Assembly (NCBI RefSeq): GCF_900110275.1
Contig: NZ_FODC01000005.1
Span: 558,001-622,000 of the forward strand
Direction: 5' to 3'
DNA: 64,000 nucleotides
Origin: Duganella sp. CF517
GTDB lineage: Bacteria; Pseudomonadota; Gammaproteobacteria; Burkholderiales; Burkholderiaceae_D
Positions 8,118 to 15,843 of the stretch are shown piece after piece (position 1 is the first letter of the stretch; each line of letters starts with the position of its first letter). The translations under genes were made by a program, and so were the position numbers. The notes below the pieces were generated by a model that saw only the letters and a program-made list of their open reading frames with translations, had not been told where the DNA came from and ran no database searches.

Positions 8118-10436
8118 TCAGGACGCGATACGGAATCGCGCCACCGAGTTTTTCAATTCCTGCGCCAGCACGGACAGTTTATGGATCGATTGCGCGGTTT
8201 GCTGCGTGCCGTCCTGCGTCTGCTCGGTCACCGTGAGGATGTGCTGGATGTTGTGCGCCACGCCGTTGGCCGATGTCGCCTGCTGGCCGGTGGCGAGCGA
8301 AATGCCGGAAATGAGCTCGGCCAGCCGGTTCGACACCTGCGAGATGTCGTTCAGCGCCGCGCCGGCCGCGTCGGACAAACGCGCGCCTTCGACCACGCCC
8401 TGGGTCGACTTTTCCATCGCCGCCACCGCGTCGTGGGTGTCCGTCTGGATGGTGCGCACCAGCGCGCCGATCTGCTTGGCCGCTTCGGCCGAGCGCTCCG
8501 CCAGCCGCTGCACCTCCTCCGCCACGACCGAGAAGCCGCGCCCCGCCTCGCCGGCCGACGCGGCCTGGATCGCCGCGTTCAGCGCCAGCACGTTGGTCTG
8601 TTCGGTGATGTCGGAAATGAGCTCGGTGATCTCGCCGATCTCCTGCGACGATTCACCCAGCCGCTTGATGCGCTTGGAGGTGTCCTGGATCTGCTCGCGG
8701 ATCTCGTGCATGCCCTTGATGGCGTTTTCCACCGCCGTCGACCCTTGCTGCGCCGCCGCCACCGACTGGCGCGCGACGTCGGCCGATTCGCTGGCCGAGC
8801 GCGACACGTCGGTGATCTCGTTGGCCATCTTGGCCACGGTGGCGCTGGCGTCCTGGATCTCGCGCGACTGCCGCTGCGACGCCTGCAGCAGATTGCTGGC
8901 GATCGTTTGCGCGTGCGTCGACGCCTTGGTCACCTGTTCGGCGGTCGCGGTCACCCGCCCCACCAGCCCGCGCAATTCTTCGACCGTGTAGTTGACCGAG
9001 TCGGCGATCGCGCCGGTGATGTCCTCGGACACGGTGGCTTGCACCGTCAGGTCGCCGTCGGCCACTTCCTGCAGCTCGTTCATCAGGCGCAGGATCGCCG
9101 CCTGGTTCTGGTCGTTCATGGCCTTGGCTTCCTCCTCCTTGCGCTGCGATTGCTGGCGCATCGCCTCCGCCTCCCGGCGGCGGCGGTCGGCGCCGCGCGT
9201 GCGGTTGTGGGAATCCATCAGCAGCACGCGGCCGATGGCCGCCGCTATGATCAGCGTGAGCAAACCGCCGGCCACCATCAGCCAGAACGTCGGCCCGAGC
9301 GAGTCCTGGTCTTCGCGGTAGGCCTGCTGCAGCACCGACAGTCGTTGGCGCAAGGCCTCGTTGTCATTGAAGATCAGCTGCTCGGCGGTTTTCGCGGCGC
9401 TGAATTTATCCAGCTTGTTGAGGATCGCCGTCACCAGCTTTTGATATTCCTCGAAGTCGCCTTTGAGCGCGGTGAACTTCTCGCGCAGGTCCGCGTCGCG
9501 CACGGCGGCGATGCCCAGCGGCGCGCTGCCGTTGAGGAAACCGTCGACCGTGTTGCGGAACACGGTCGTGTCGCGCCCCAGCTGGAACGCCGTCTCCGAG
9601 CTGATGCCGCCGGCCGTGAGGAACTCGCTGGCGCCACGGCTCATGCGCTGGGTCAGCATCGACAACCCGCCCAGGGCCGCCAGCTCGCGCCCCGTACCGC
9701 CGCGCTGCAGCTTGATGGCGGTGATTTCCTCGGTGCGCGCCAGCAGGTCCGGCGACATCGTGTTGAGTTTTTGCAGCGTCTTGTCGACGCCGCTCAAGTC
9801 GCCCTTGAGCGTCAGGATGGTGTCGGCGGCGATGTCGGTGGCGCTCCACTGTTTGCTCGCCGCCACCACCACCGGCGCCAGGTCGGCGCGCGGTTCGCCG
9901 ATTTCGCGCCCCTGATAGGTGCCGCCGCGCGTCATCAGCCGGATGTCGTTATTGAGTTCCTTGCGGCTTTCCTCCAGCTGGCGGAAGCCTTCGGCGCTAC
10001 CCTGCACCGCGTTCGGCGCCGCTTTGCCGATGCGCTGGGAATGCATCAACGCGTCGCTGGCGACCTGGGTTTGGGCCGAGCGGTTGGCGCTGTGGATGGT
10101 GTTGAGCGCGACGAACACCGCGCTCGCGCCAAGGCTCACGGCCAGCGCCGTCGACAAAATACTCAGTTGGCGCTGCGCGGGCAGATGGCCGATCAGCGGC
10201 AGTTTGAAGCCGGCCGCGGTTTCGGCGGGCGCCACGCGGGTGCCGAGACGGCCCAGCGCATCGCGCAGGCGCAGCGGCGCGCCGCCGTCGGTGGCGGCAT
10301 CGGCGGCGGCGTTTTCGGTTGCGGCGGCGGCATGCATGAACTGCGAATCGCCGGCCTCGCCGAATTCCGAATTCGCTGTCAGGTCCTGGTCGGCATTCCG
10401 GTTGCCATTCGAAAAACTACCCATCTTGAAAGCCAT
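8118..10436 (-). CDS. pilJ: Type IV pilus methyl-accepting chemotaxis protein PilJ
   Basis: This is the transmembrane receptor of the Pil-Chp system, feeding ChpA through PilI. A cytoplasmic N-terminal tail of about 90 residues precedes a first membrane helix (about 91-111). A periplasmic helical sensor of the PilJ N-terminal type follows, then a second helix near 384-404. The cytoplasmic part carries HAMP-like and signalling coiled-coil regions, with the hairpin tip LALNAAIQAASAGEAGRGF near residue 615. The tip reads IQAASAG where classical receptors have VEAARAG, as in other PilJ proteins. The length of 772 residues is somewhat above the Pseudomonas protein, mainly through the N-terminal tail. 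It sits between pilI (85 bases upstream) and chpA. Confidence 0.95.
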   Translation of the reverse strand: MAFKMGSFSNGNRNADQDLTANSEFGEAGDSQFMHAAAATENAAADAATDGGAPLRLRDALGRLGTRVAPAETAAGFKLPLIGHLPAQRQLSILSTALAVSLGASAVFVALNTIHSANRSAQTQVASDALMHSQRIGKAAPNAVQGSAEGFRQLEESRKELNNDIRLMTRGGTYQGREIGEPRADLAPVVVAASKQWSATDIAADTILTLKGDLSGVDKTLQKLNTMSPDLLARTEEITAIKLQRGGTGRELAALGGLSMLTQRMSRGASEFLTAGGISSETAFQLGRDTTVFRNTVDGFLNGSAPLGIAAVRDADLREKFTALKGDFEEYQKLVTAILNKLDKFSAAKTAEQLIFNDNEALRQRLSVLQQAYREDQDSLGPTFWLMVAGGLLTLIIAAAIGRVLLMDSHNRTRGADRRRREAEAMRQQSQRKEEEAKAMNDQNQAAILRLMNELQEVADGDLTVQATVSEDITGAIADSVNYTVEELRGLVGRVTATAEQVTKASTHAQTIASNLLQASQRQSREIQDASATVAKMANEITDVSRSASESADVARQSVAAAQQGSTAVENAIKGMHEIREQIQDTSKRIKRLGESSQEIGEITELISDITEQTNVLALNAAIQAASAGEAGRGFSVVAEEVQRLAERSAEAAKQIGALVRTIQTDTHDAVAAMEKSTQGVVEGARLSDAAGAALNDISQVSNRLAELISGISLATGQQATSANGVAHNIQHILTVTEQTQDGTQQTAQSIHKLSVLAQELKNSVARFRIAS

Positions 10437-10521
10437 TCCACCCTCTCCGGATTAAATTATGCGACCGGCGGTGCGGCCCGCCCCTGCCAGTTTGGTCCCC
10501 ATCACCCGCAGTGTACGTGCA

Positions 10522-11100
10522 TCAGTAGCCCACCTGCAGAAAAGCGGGCTCGCGCACCAGCTGCGCCAGGTCGATCCGGGTCCAGCTTCGGCCCTCGGCG
10601 TCGTCGAATTGGTGGCCGCACCACGCCGGCGCGCCGTCGGCGGGCGGCGCCGCTTGCATGTCCGCCAGCTTGCGCAGCCCCAGCACGCGCCCGGCCAGCA
10701 GCGCGCAGTTAAAGCCCAATCCCGGCGCGAAGGTGATGAAGCGGCGCTCCGACACCGTGGTGTCGTCGGCGCCGTCGCCCTGCCACTGGTAGCGCGCCAG
10801 GTCGATAACCCCGGTCAGGTTGCCGCGTATATTGGCCAGGCCTTGATACCAGTCGCGCGTCAACGGCACCGGCGTCACCGGCTGCGGCGGCACGATCTCG
10901 CCGATCTGCGTCAGGTCCAGCAGGCACGGACGGCCGCCGATCAGCACACCCAATTCGCGCCCGCCGACGTTGGCCCCGGTCTTGGCGGCCTGCATGCGCT
11001 CGAGCAGTTGCACCTGATACTGGCGCAGGCGGCTGCGGCGTTCCGTGCCGGCCGGCGCGGCGGCGCCGTCGGCGGCGCTGTCTGGCGCGCGGTTGTCCAT
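10522..11100 (-). CDS. pilI: CheW-like adaptor PilI
   Basis: A 192-residue protein with a single CheW-type domain (about residues 45-180; for example YQGLANIRGNLTGVIDL). It would couple the receptor PilJ to the kinase ChpA. It begins three bases after the pilH stop, which indicates one transcript and probably translational coupling. The N-terminus has a short Ala/Asp-rich segment before the domain. Identity rests on the domain and on its place within the Pil-Chp operon. Confidence 0.9.
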   Translation of the reverse strand: MDNRAPDSAADGAAAPAGTERRSRLRQYQVQLLERMQAAKTGANVGGRELGVLIGGRPCLLDLTQIGEIVPPQPVTPVPLTRDWYQGLANIRGNLTGVIDLARYQWQGDGADDTTVSERRFITFAPGLGFNCALLAGRVLGLRKLADMQAAPPADGAPAWCGHQFDDAEGRSWTRIDLAQLVREPAFLQVGY

Positions 11101-11103
11101 CGC

Positions 11104-11505
11104 TTAGTCTTGGCCGGCCGGGCCGGCATTGCCCGCCTGGACGTCGAGCGCGGCGATTTTGGCCAGCAGGTCGGCCGCGTCGACCGGCTTGACCAGGTAG
11201 TCGCGCGCACCCTGGCGCATGCCCCAGATACGGTCGGTCTCCTGGTTTTTGCTGGAGCAGATTATCACCGGCACATCCTGCAGCGCCGGGTCGCGGGCGA
11301 TCGAACGGGTGACCTGGAAGCCGTTCGCTCCGGGCATGACGACGTCCATCAGGATCAGCTGCGGCTTGTCGGCCTTGATCTTGACCAGCGCCTCCTCGCC
11401 GTTTTCGGCCACGGACACCGAAAAGCCGTTGCGCACCAGGATATCGGTCAGGTAGTAACGTTCGGTGGGCGAATCGTCGACGATCAAAATGCGGTGTATG
11501 GCCAT
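11104..11505 (-). CDS. pilH: Response regulator PilH
   Basis: A single-domain CheY-like receiver of 133 residues. It carries the acidic pair in LIVDDSP, the phosphoacceptor Asp in ILMDVVMPG, and the conserved Lys in LVKPVDAADLL. In Pseudomonas PilH opposes PilG and acts on pilus retraction. There is no output domain. It follows pilG by 19 bases and precedes pilI by three bases. The assignment as PilH rather than another CheY comes from the operon order. Confidence 0.92.
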   Translation of the reverse strand: MAIHRILIVDDSPTERYYLTDILVRNGFSVSVAENGEEALVKIKADKPQLILMDVVMPGANGFQVTRSIARDPALQDVPVIICSSKNQETDRIWGMRQGARDYLVKPVDAADLLAKIAALDVQAGNAGPAGQD

Positions 11506-11524
11506 AATTGCCTCTGTGGCTTTC

Positions 11525-11947
11525 TTATTCTGGTGACGGGACGGACGCGCCGCCGGTGTGCTCGCGCACGGCGGCCAGCAGGCTGTCCTTGGTAAAAGGT
11601 TTGGTCAGATAGGCGGCCGAACCGACCATCGCGCCGCGCGCGCGGTCGAACAGACCGTCCTTGGACGATAGCATCAGCACCGGCGTGGCATGGAATTTCG
11701 CGCTTTTTTTAATCAGGGCGCAGGTCTGGTAGCCGTCCAGGCGCGGCATCAGGATGTCGCAAAACACCAGCGCCGGGTGGTGGTCGTTGATCTTGGCCAG
11801 GGCGTCGAAGCCGTCTTCGGCCAGCACCACCCGATAGCCGGCCTGGCTCAGGAAGATCTCGGCCGACCGGCGTATCGTGCTGCTATCGTCGATCACCATG
11901 ATTTTCAGGGCCGAATCGGTCACATTGGCTTGCGGCGTGGTCGTCAT
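11525..11947 (-). CDS. pilG: Response regulator PilG
   Basis: A 140-residue single-domain receiver and the first gene of the Pil-Chp operon. MVIDDSSTIRRSAE near residue 17, FCDILMPRLDGYQ with the phosphoacceptor Asp, and YLTKPFTKD with the conserved Lys are all present. PilG proteins promote pilus extension and link to cAMP signalling in Pseudomonas; whether that link exists here is unknown. The upstream gap to rubredoxin is about 100 bases. It contains the inverted repeat atgcta-cacga-tagcat at 11966-11982, which could be a promoter-proximal site. Confidence 0.93.
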   Translation of the reverse strand: MTTTPQANVTDSALKIMVIDDSSTIRRSAEIFLSQAGYRVVLAEDGFDALAKINDHHPALVFCDILMPRLDGYQTCALIKKSAKFHATPVLMLSSKDGLFDRARGAMVGSAAYLTKPFTKDSLLAAVREHTGGASVPSPE

Positions 11948-12049
11948 AATCGAATCGCTTGATTGATGCTACACGATAGCATAGGCGGAGCGGCCGGCGC
12001 GCCTTGCTGGCGCCGGGCGGCCGGATACAACCGCCCGCGCCGGCTTGTG

Positions 12050-12241
12050 TCAGATGGCGACCATCTCGAAATCGTCCTTGCGCGCGCCGCATTCCGGGCA
12101 GCTCCAGTTCATCGGCACGTCGGCCCAGCGGGTGCCGGGGGCGATGCCTTCGTCCGGGAGTCCGGCCTGCTCGTCGTAGATCCAGCCACAGATCAGGCAC
12201 ATCCAGGTCTGGAACTCCTGCGTTGTTTCATTGCTACTCAC
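12050..12241 (-). CDS. Rubredoxin
   Basis: A small electron carrier with one iron held by four cysteines: CLICG near the N-terminus and CPECG near the C-terminus, separated by the usual aromatic and Gly/Pro-rich loops (GWIYDE, PGTRWADVP). The upstream in-frame TTG at 12262 is less likely. The GTG at 12239-12241 has a GAAGGG site nine bases away and gives a normal 63-residue protein. It is divergent from thiD and lies upstream of pilG on the same strand. The electron partner cannot be told from the sequence. Confidence 0.9.
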   Translation of the reverse strand: MSSNETTQEFQTWMCLICGWIYDEQAGLPDEGIAPGTRWADVPMNWSCPECGARKDDFEMVAI

Positions 12242-12263
12242 GTTCTGCCACCCTTCAATCAAG

Positions 12264-12269
12264 TAAAAT
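12264..12269 (+). promoter_or_regulatory. Candidate -10 element for the thiD-like gene
   Basis: TAAAAT lies 30 bases before the GTG start of the thiD-like gene. No convincing -35 hexamer is visible 16-18 bases upstream. The leader would be only about 20-25 bases, so there is no room for a TPP riboswitch. Confidence 0.35.
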
Positions 12270-12298
12270 GCTGAATTAGGTATCTTAATCTACCAGCC

Positions 12299-13150
12299 GT
12301 GCAAAACCAAACTTCTCCTCTCATATTAAGCTTCGGCGCTGCCGATCCGGCTGGCGCGATGGGCGTCCAGGCCGACCTGGCGGCTTTTTCGGCCCTCTCC
12401 TGCACCGGACTGGCGGTCACCACCGCGTTGCTGATCGGCGACAGCGCGCGCGTCGAGGACGTGCAGGAAATCGATCCGGACTGGGTTTCCGACCAGGCCC
12501 GCGTGGTCCTGGAGGACATGACCATGGCCGCCTTCAAGGTCGGGGCGCTGACCAACATCGAGCAGGTGGCGGCGATCGCCGAGATCCTGTCGGACTATCC
12601 GGACGCGCCGCTGATCCTCGATCCGTTCAGTTCCCGCCTGCCCGACCTGCCCGACGACGACGCCGAGGAACTGCTCACCGCCGTGCGCCAGCTGCTGGTG
12701 CCGCAGGCGACCCTGCTGATGCTGTCGCTGGTGGAACTGGGCCGGCTGGCTGAGACCTGGCGCGAAGGCGCCGAGGACACGCTCGAATCGGACGTCGAGC
12801 ATTTGCTGGCGTTGGGCTGCGAATTCGTGCTCGTCACCGGCACCGCCGCCGGCACGCCGCAGGGCGATCCGAGCTCGCCCAACATCCTGGCCAACACGCT
12901 GTTCGGCGCCGATGGCATGGTCAGCCACGACGCCTGGCAGCACCTTCCGGGGCCCTTCCTCGGCGCCGGCGGCACCTTGTCGGCGGCGATCACCGCCTTC
13001 ATGGCGCGCGGCGCCGACGTGCCCGAAGCGGTGGCGGCGGCGCAGGAATACACCGTCGGCGCGCTGGCGCACGCGCAGCGCTACGGCATGGGCAAGTTCG
13101 TGCCCAACCGCTTTTTCCATTTGCTGACCACGGCCGCCGACATGCAGTAA
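12299..13150 (+). CDS. thiD: ThiD-like hydroxymethylpyrimidine/phosphomethylpyrimidine kinase, divergent
   Basis: A 283-residue ribokinase-fold protein of the ThiD/PdxK family; ThiD phosphorylates HMP and HMP-phosphate in thiamine synthesis. Family features are SFGAADPAGAMGVQADL near the N-terminus and GAGGTLSAAITAF at 222-234. Several key positions are changed. The catalytic cysteine of the usual GTGCT loop is Gly225. The usual DPVM motif reads DPFS, and the NxPEA motif reads LSLVEL. It may therefore be a weak or repurposed kinase. Translation begins at GTG. It lies 50 bases upstream of hemL, an association I recall from other Burkholderiales. Confidence 0.75.
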   Translation: MQNQTSPLILSFGAADPAGAMGVQADLAAFSALSCTGLAVTTALLIGDSARVEDVQEIDPDWVSDQARVVLEDMTMAAFKVGALTNIEQVAAIAEILSDYPDAPLILDPFSSRLPDLPDDDAEELLTAVRQLLVPQATLLMLSLVELGRLAETWREGAEDTLESDVEHLLALGCEFVLVTGTAAGTPQGDPSSPNILANTLFGADGMVSHDAWQHLPGPFLGAGGTLSAAITAFMARGADVPEAVAAAQEYTVGALAHAQRYGMGKFVPNRFFHLLTTAADMQ

Positions 13151-13200
13151 TCCGGCCACCCTCGCGCGCCGTCCACACACCTGACACTGAAGATGCCAAC

Positions 13201-14505
13201 ATGACCACGATCTCGAACAACACCTCGAACAACGATACCCTGTTTGCCCGCGCCCAGAAAACCACGCCGGGCGGCGTCAACTCGCCGGTGCGCGCCTTCC
13301 GTTCCGTCGGCGGCACGCCGCGCTTCATCACCCGCGCCGAAGGCCCGTACTTCTGGGACGCCGACGACAAGCGCTATATCGACTACATCGGCTCGTGGGG
13401 CCCGGCCATCGTCGGCCACGCCCATCCGGCGGTGGTCAAGGCGGTGCAGGAGGCGGCCGCGCGCGGCCTGTCGTTCGGCGCGCCGACCGAGGGCGAAGTG
13501 CTGATGGCCGAGGAGATCTGCCGCCTGGTGCCGTCGATCGAGCAGGTGCGGCTGGTCTCGTCGGGCACCGAGGCGACCATGAGCGCGCTGCGCCTGGCGC
13601 GCGGCGCCACGGGGCGCGACAAGATCGTCAAGTTCGAGGGCTGCTACCACGGCCACGCCGATTCGCTGCTGGTGAAGGCGGGCAGCGGCCTGCTCACCTT
13701 CGGCAATCCGACGTCGGCCGGCGTGCCGGAGGACTTCGTCAAGCACACGCTGGTGCTGGACTATAACGACGTCGAACAGCTGGAGGGGGCGTTCGCCTCG
13801 TTCGGCGACGACATCGCCTGCGTCATCGTCGAACCGGTGGCCGGCAATATGAATCTGATCAAGGCCAGCGAGGCCTTCCTGCGGACCATGCGCGCGCTGT
13901 GCACCAAGCACGGCTCGGTGCTGATCTTCGACGAAGTGATGTGCGGCTTCCGCGTGGCGCTGGGCGGCGCGCAAGAACTGTACGGCATCAAGCCCGATCT
14001 GACGGCGCTGGGCAAGGTGATCGGCGGCGGCCTGCCGGTGGCGGCCTTCGGCGGCAGCGCCGAGTTGATGGGCAACATGGCGCCGCTGGGCGCCGTCTAC
14101 CAGGCCGGCACCTTGTCGGGCAATCCGGTGGCGGTGGCGGCCGGGATGACGACCTTGCGGATCATCCAGGAGCCGGGGTTCTACGAAAAATTGAGCGCCA
14201 CGGCGGCGCGCCTGGCGGCGGGATTGACGGCGGCGGCCAAGGCGGCCGGCGTGGTGTTCTGCGCCGATTCGGTGGGCGGGATGTTCGGTTTGTATTTCAG
14301 CGAGACGCCGCCGAACAACTACGCCGAGATGATGGCCGGCGACCGCGCGCGCTTCAACACCTTCTTCCACGCGATGCTGGACGAGGGCGTGTATTTCGCG
14401 CCGGCCGCGTTCGAGGCGGGGTTCGTCTCGGCGCAGCACAGCGACGCAGTGATCGACGAGACCATCGCGGCGGCGGGCCGGGTGTTCAAGAAGCTCGCGG
14501 GCTGA
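13201..14505 (+). CDS. hemL: Glutamate-1-semialdehyde 2,1-aminomutase
   Basis: A PLP-dependent enzyme converting glutamate-1-semialdehyde to 5-aminolevulinate, the first dedicated tetrapyrrole precursor in the C5 pathway. The 434-residue length is standard. The N-terminal TPGGVNSPVRAF motif, SGTEATMSALRLAR, FEGCYHGHAD and FDEVMCGFR are all typical. The cofactor lysine is in ALGKVIGGGLP (about Lys272). It is probably co-transcribed with the thiD-like gene. The downstream ABC operon is convergent. Confidence 0.97.
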   Translation: MTTISNNTSNNDTLFARAQKTTPGGVNSPVRAFRSVGGTPRFITRAEGPYFWDADDKRYIDYIGSWGPAIVGHAHPAVVKAVQEAAARGLSFGAPTEGEVLMAEEICRLVPSIEQVRLVSSGTEATMSALRLARGATGRDKIVKFEGCYHGHADSLLVKAGSGLLTFGNPTSAGVPEDFVKHTLVLDYNDVEQLEGAFASFGDDIACVIVEPVAGNMNLIKASEAFLRTMRALCTKHGSVLIFDEVMCGFRVALGGAQELYGIKPDLTALGKVIGGGLPVAAFGGSAELMGNMAPLGAVYQAGTLSGNPVAVAAGMTTLRIIQEPGFYEKLSATAARLAAGLTAAAKAAGVVFCADSVGGMFGLYFSETPPNNYAEMMAGDRARFNTFFHAMLDEGVYFAPAAFEAGFVSAQHSDAVIDETIAAAGRVFKKLAG

Positions 14506-14529
14506 TTCGCGGTCTTAACCCCGGACCAA

Positions 14530-14553
14530 GGGCGTCATGTTTCGATGACGCCC
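14530..14553. other. Hairpin between convergent hemL and ABC ATPase genes
   Basis: The arms gggcgtcat and atgacgccc form a perfect 9-bp stem with a 6-base loop. The hairpin lies 24 bases after hemL and overlaps the 3' end of the ABC ATPase gene. There is no T-run on either strand, so a terminator role is uncertain. Confidence 0.35.
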
Positions 14554-15818
14554 GTATTGAAGTTGTACTCGAACAGATCGCCGTAGCGCCCCCACTCGAT
14601 CGCCACGCGCAACGCGCGCTCGGCCTCCTCGTCGCTGAGGGTGAAGCGCAGCAGCTTGAGGAACAACTCCTCCGGCAAATCCCCCGACTTGTCCTGCTTG
14701 AGCCCATGGCAGATGTACGCCACCAGCGGCACATGCTCCAACAACTGCGCCCCGAACATCGCCTGCCGCTCGGCGTTGGCGGCCACCGCGTAGCGCCCGC
14801 CCAGCTCCGTCAACAGGATATCGCCGTTGGTCAGATAAGCGAACCCCAATAAAATCAAGGCGTTGAGCACCTCCAGCAGCTCGGCGTCGGTCAATTCGGT
14901 CTCCTCGGCCAGCTGCGGCAAATCGGCCCGCCCCGAGAACGGCTCCTCGGCCAGCAGCTCCAGTATCCCCTCCATGTGCGCGATGTTGGCCTGCGGCAGA
15001 CGGTCGCCCAGTTGCAGCTTGACCTCCTTCTCGCTGATCAAGCCGCGCCGCCCCGCCCCCGCCGTCATCAACTCGTACACCTGGTCGATCAGGTGGCGCA
15101 CCTCCGCCCCCTCGGCCTTGCGCGGCTGCGGCAGCGATATCGGCAGCTCGGCGCGCACCCGCCCCGGATCGCTGGCGAAAATCAGCACGCGGTCGGCCAT
15201 CATCACCGCCTCCTCGATGTTGTGCGAGACGACCAGGATCGCCTTGGTCGGAATCCGCCCCGACTGCCACAGCTCCAGGATCTCCTCGCGCAGGCGCTCG
15301 CCGGTCAGCACGTCCAGCGCCGAAAACGCCTCGTCCATCAGCAGCACCTCCGGCTCCATCACCAGCGCGCGGGCGATGCCGACCCGCTGGCGCATGCCGC
15401 CGGACAGCTCGCGCGGCAGCGCGCCCTCGAAGCCCGACAGGCCGATCAAATCGATCACCTTCCCGGCGCGCTGCGCGCGCTCGGCCGCCGGCATGCCCTG
15501 CGCCTCCAGCCCCAGCTCGACATTCTTCTGCACCGTCAGCCACGGGAACAGCGCGAACGACTGGAACACCATGCGGATGCCCCGCGCCGTGCCGTACAGC
15601 GGCATGCCGCGATACAGCACCCGGCCGTCGTCGGCGGGAATCAAGCCCGCCATGATGCGCAGCATGGTCGATTTGCCGGAGCCGGACTGCCCCAGCAGCG
15701 CGACGATCTCGCCCTCGTGCAGCGTGAAGTCGACGCCCTGCAGCACCGCGCGCGCGGAGCCGTCGGCGGCGCGGAAGTGTTTGCCGACCGATTTCAATTC
15801 GACGATAGGTGTGCTCAT
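14535..15818 (-). CDS. ABC transporter ATPase with C-terminal AAA-associated domain (nitrate/sulfonate-type family)
   Basis: The nucleotide-binding domain fills about the first 260 residues: Walker A GQSGSGKST near 42-50, Q-loop VFQSFALFPW, signature LSGGMRQRVGIARAL, Walker B VLLMDEAFSALD and the switch histidine in VVSHNIEEAV. A further 160 residues match what is known as an AAA-associated C-terminal domain, seen on a subset of nitrate/taurine-like importers. It starts 25 bases after the permease gene, so the two form one operon. No substrate-binding protein gene is adjacent, so the substrate is unknown. Confidence 0.88.
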   Translation of the reverse strand: MSTPIVELKSVGKHFRAADGSARAVLQGVDFTLHEGEIVALLGQSGSGKSTMLRIMAGLIPADDGRVLYRGMPLYGTARGIRMVFQSFALFPWLTVQKNVELGLEAQGMPAAERAQRAGKVIDLIGLSGFEGALPRELSGGMRQRVGIARALVMEPEVLLMDEAFSALDVLTGERLREEILELWQSGRIPTKAILVVSHNIEEAVMMADRVLIFASDPGRVRAELPISLPQPRKAEGAEVRHLIDQVYELMTAGAGRRGLISEKEVKLQLGDRLPQANIAHMEGILELLAEEPFSGRADLPQLAEETELTDAELLEVLNALILLGFAYLTNGDILLTELGGRYAVAANAERQAMFGAQLLEHVPLVAYICHGLKQDKSGDLPEELFLKLLRFTLSDEEAERALRVAIEWGRYGDLFEYNFNTGVIET

Positions 15819-15843
15819 GATGGACCCAATACAAAAAATGCGG

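Noticed and set aside
12050..12262. Longer rubredoxin starting at TTG 12262
   Set aside because: The GTG at 12241 has a well-spaced ribosome-binding site and gives the usual family length.
12270..12298. Possible TPP riboswitch ahead of the thiD-like gene
   Set aside because: Only about 30 bases lie between the likely -10 and the start codon, far too short.
14506..14534. A further copy of the REP-like motif after hemL (ccccggaccaaggg)
   Set aside because: Only about ten bases match the family core in reverse; it could be chance.
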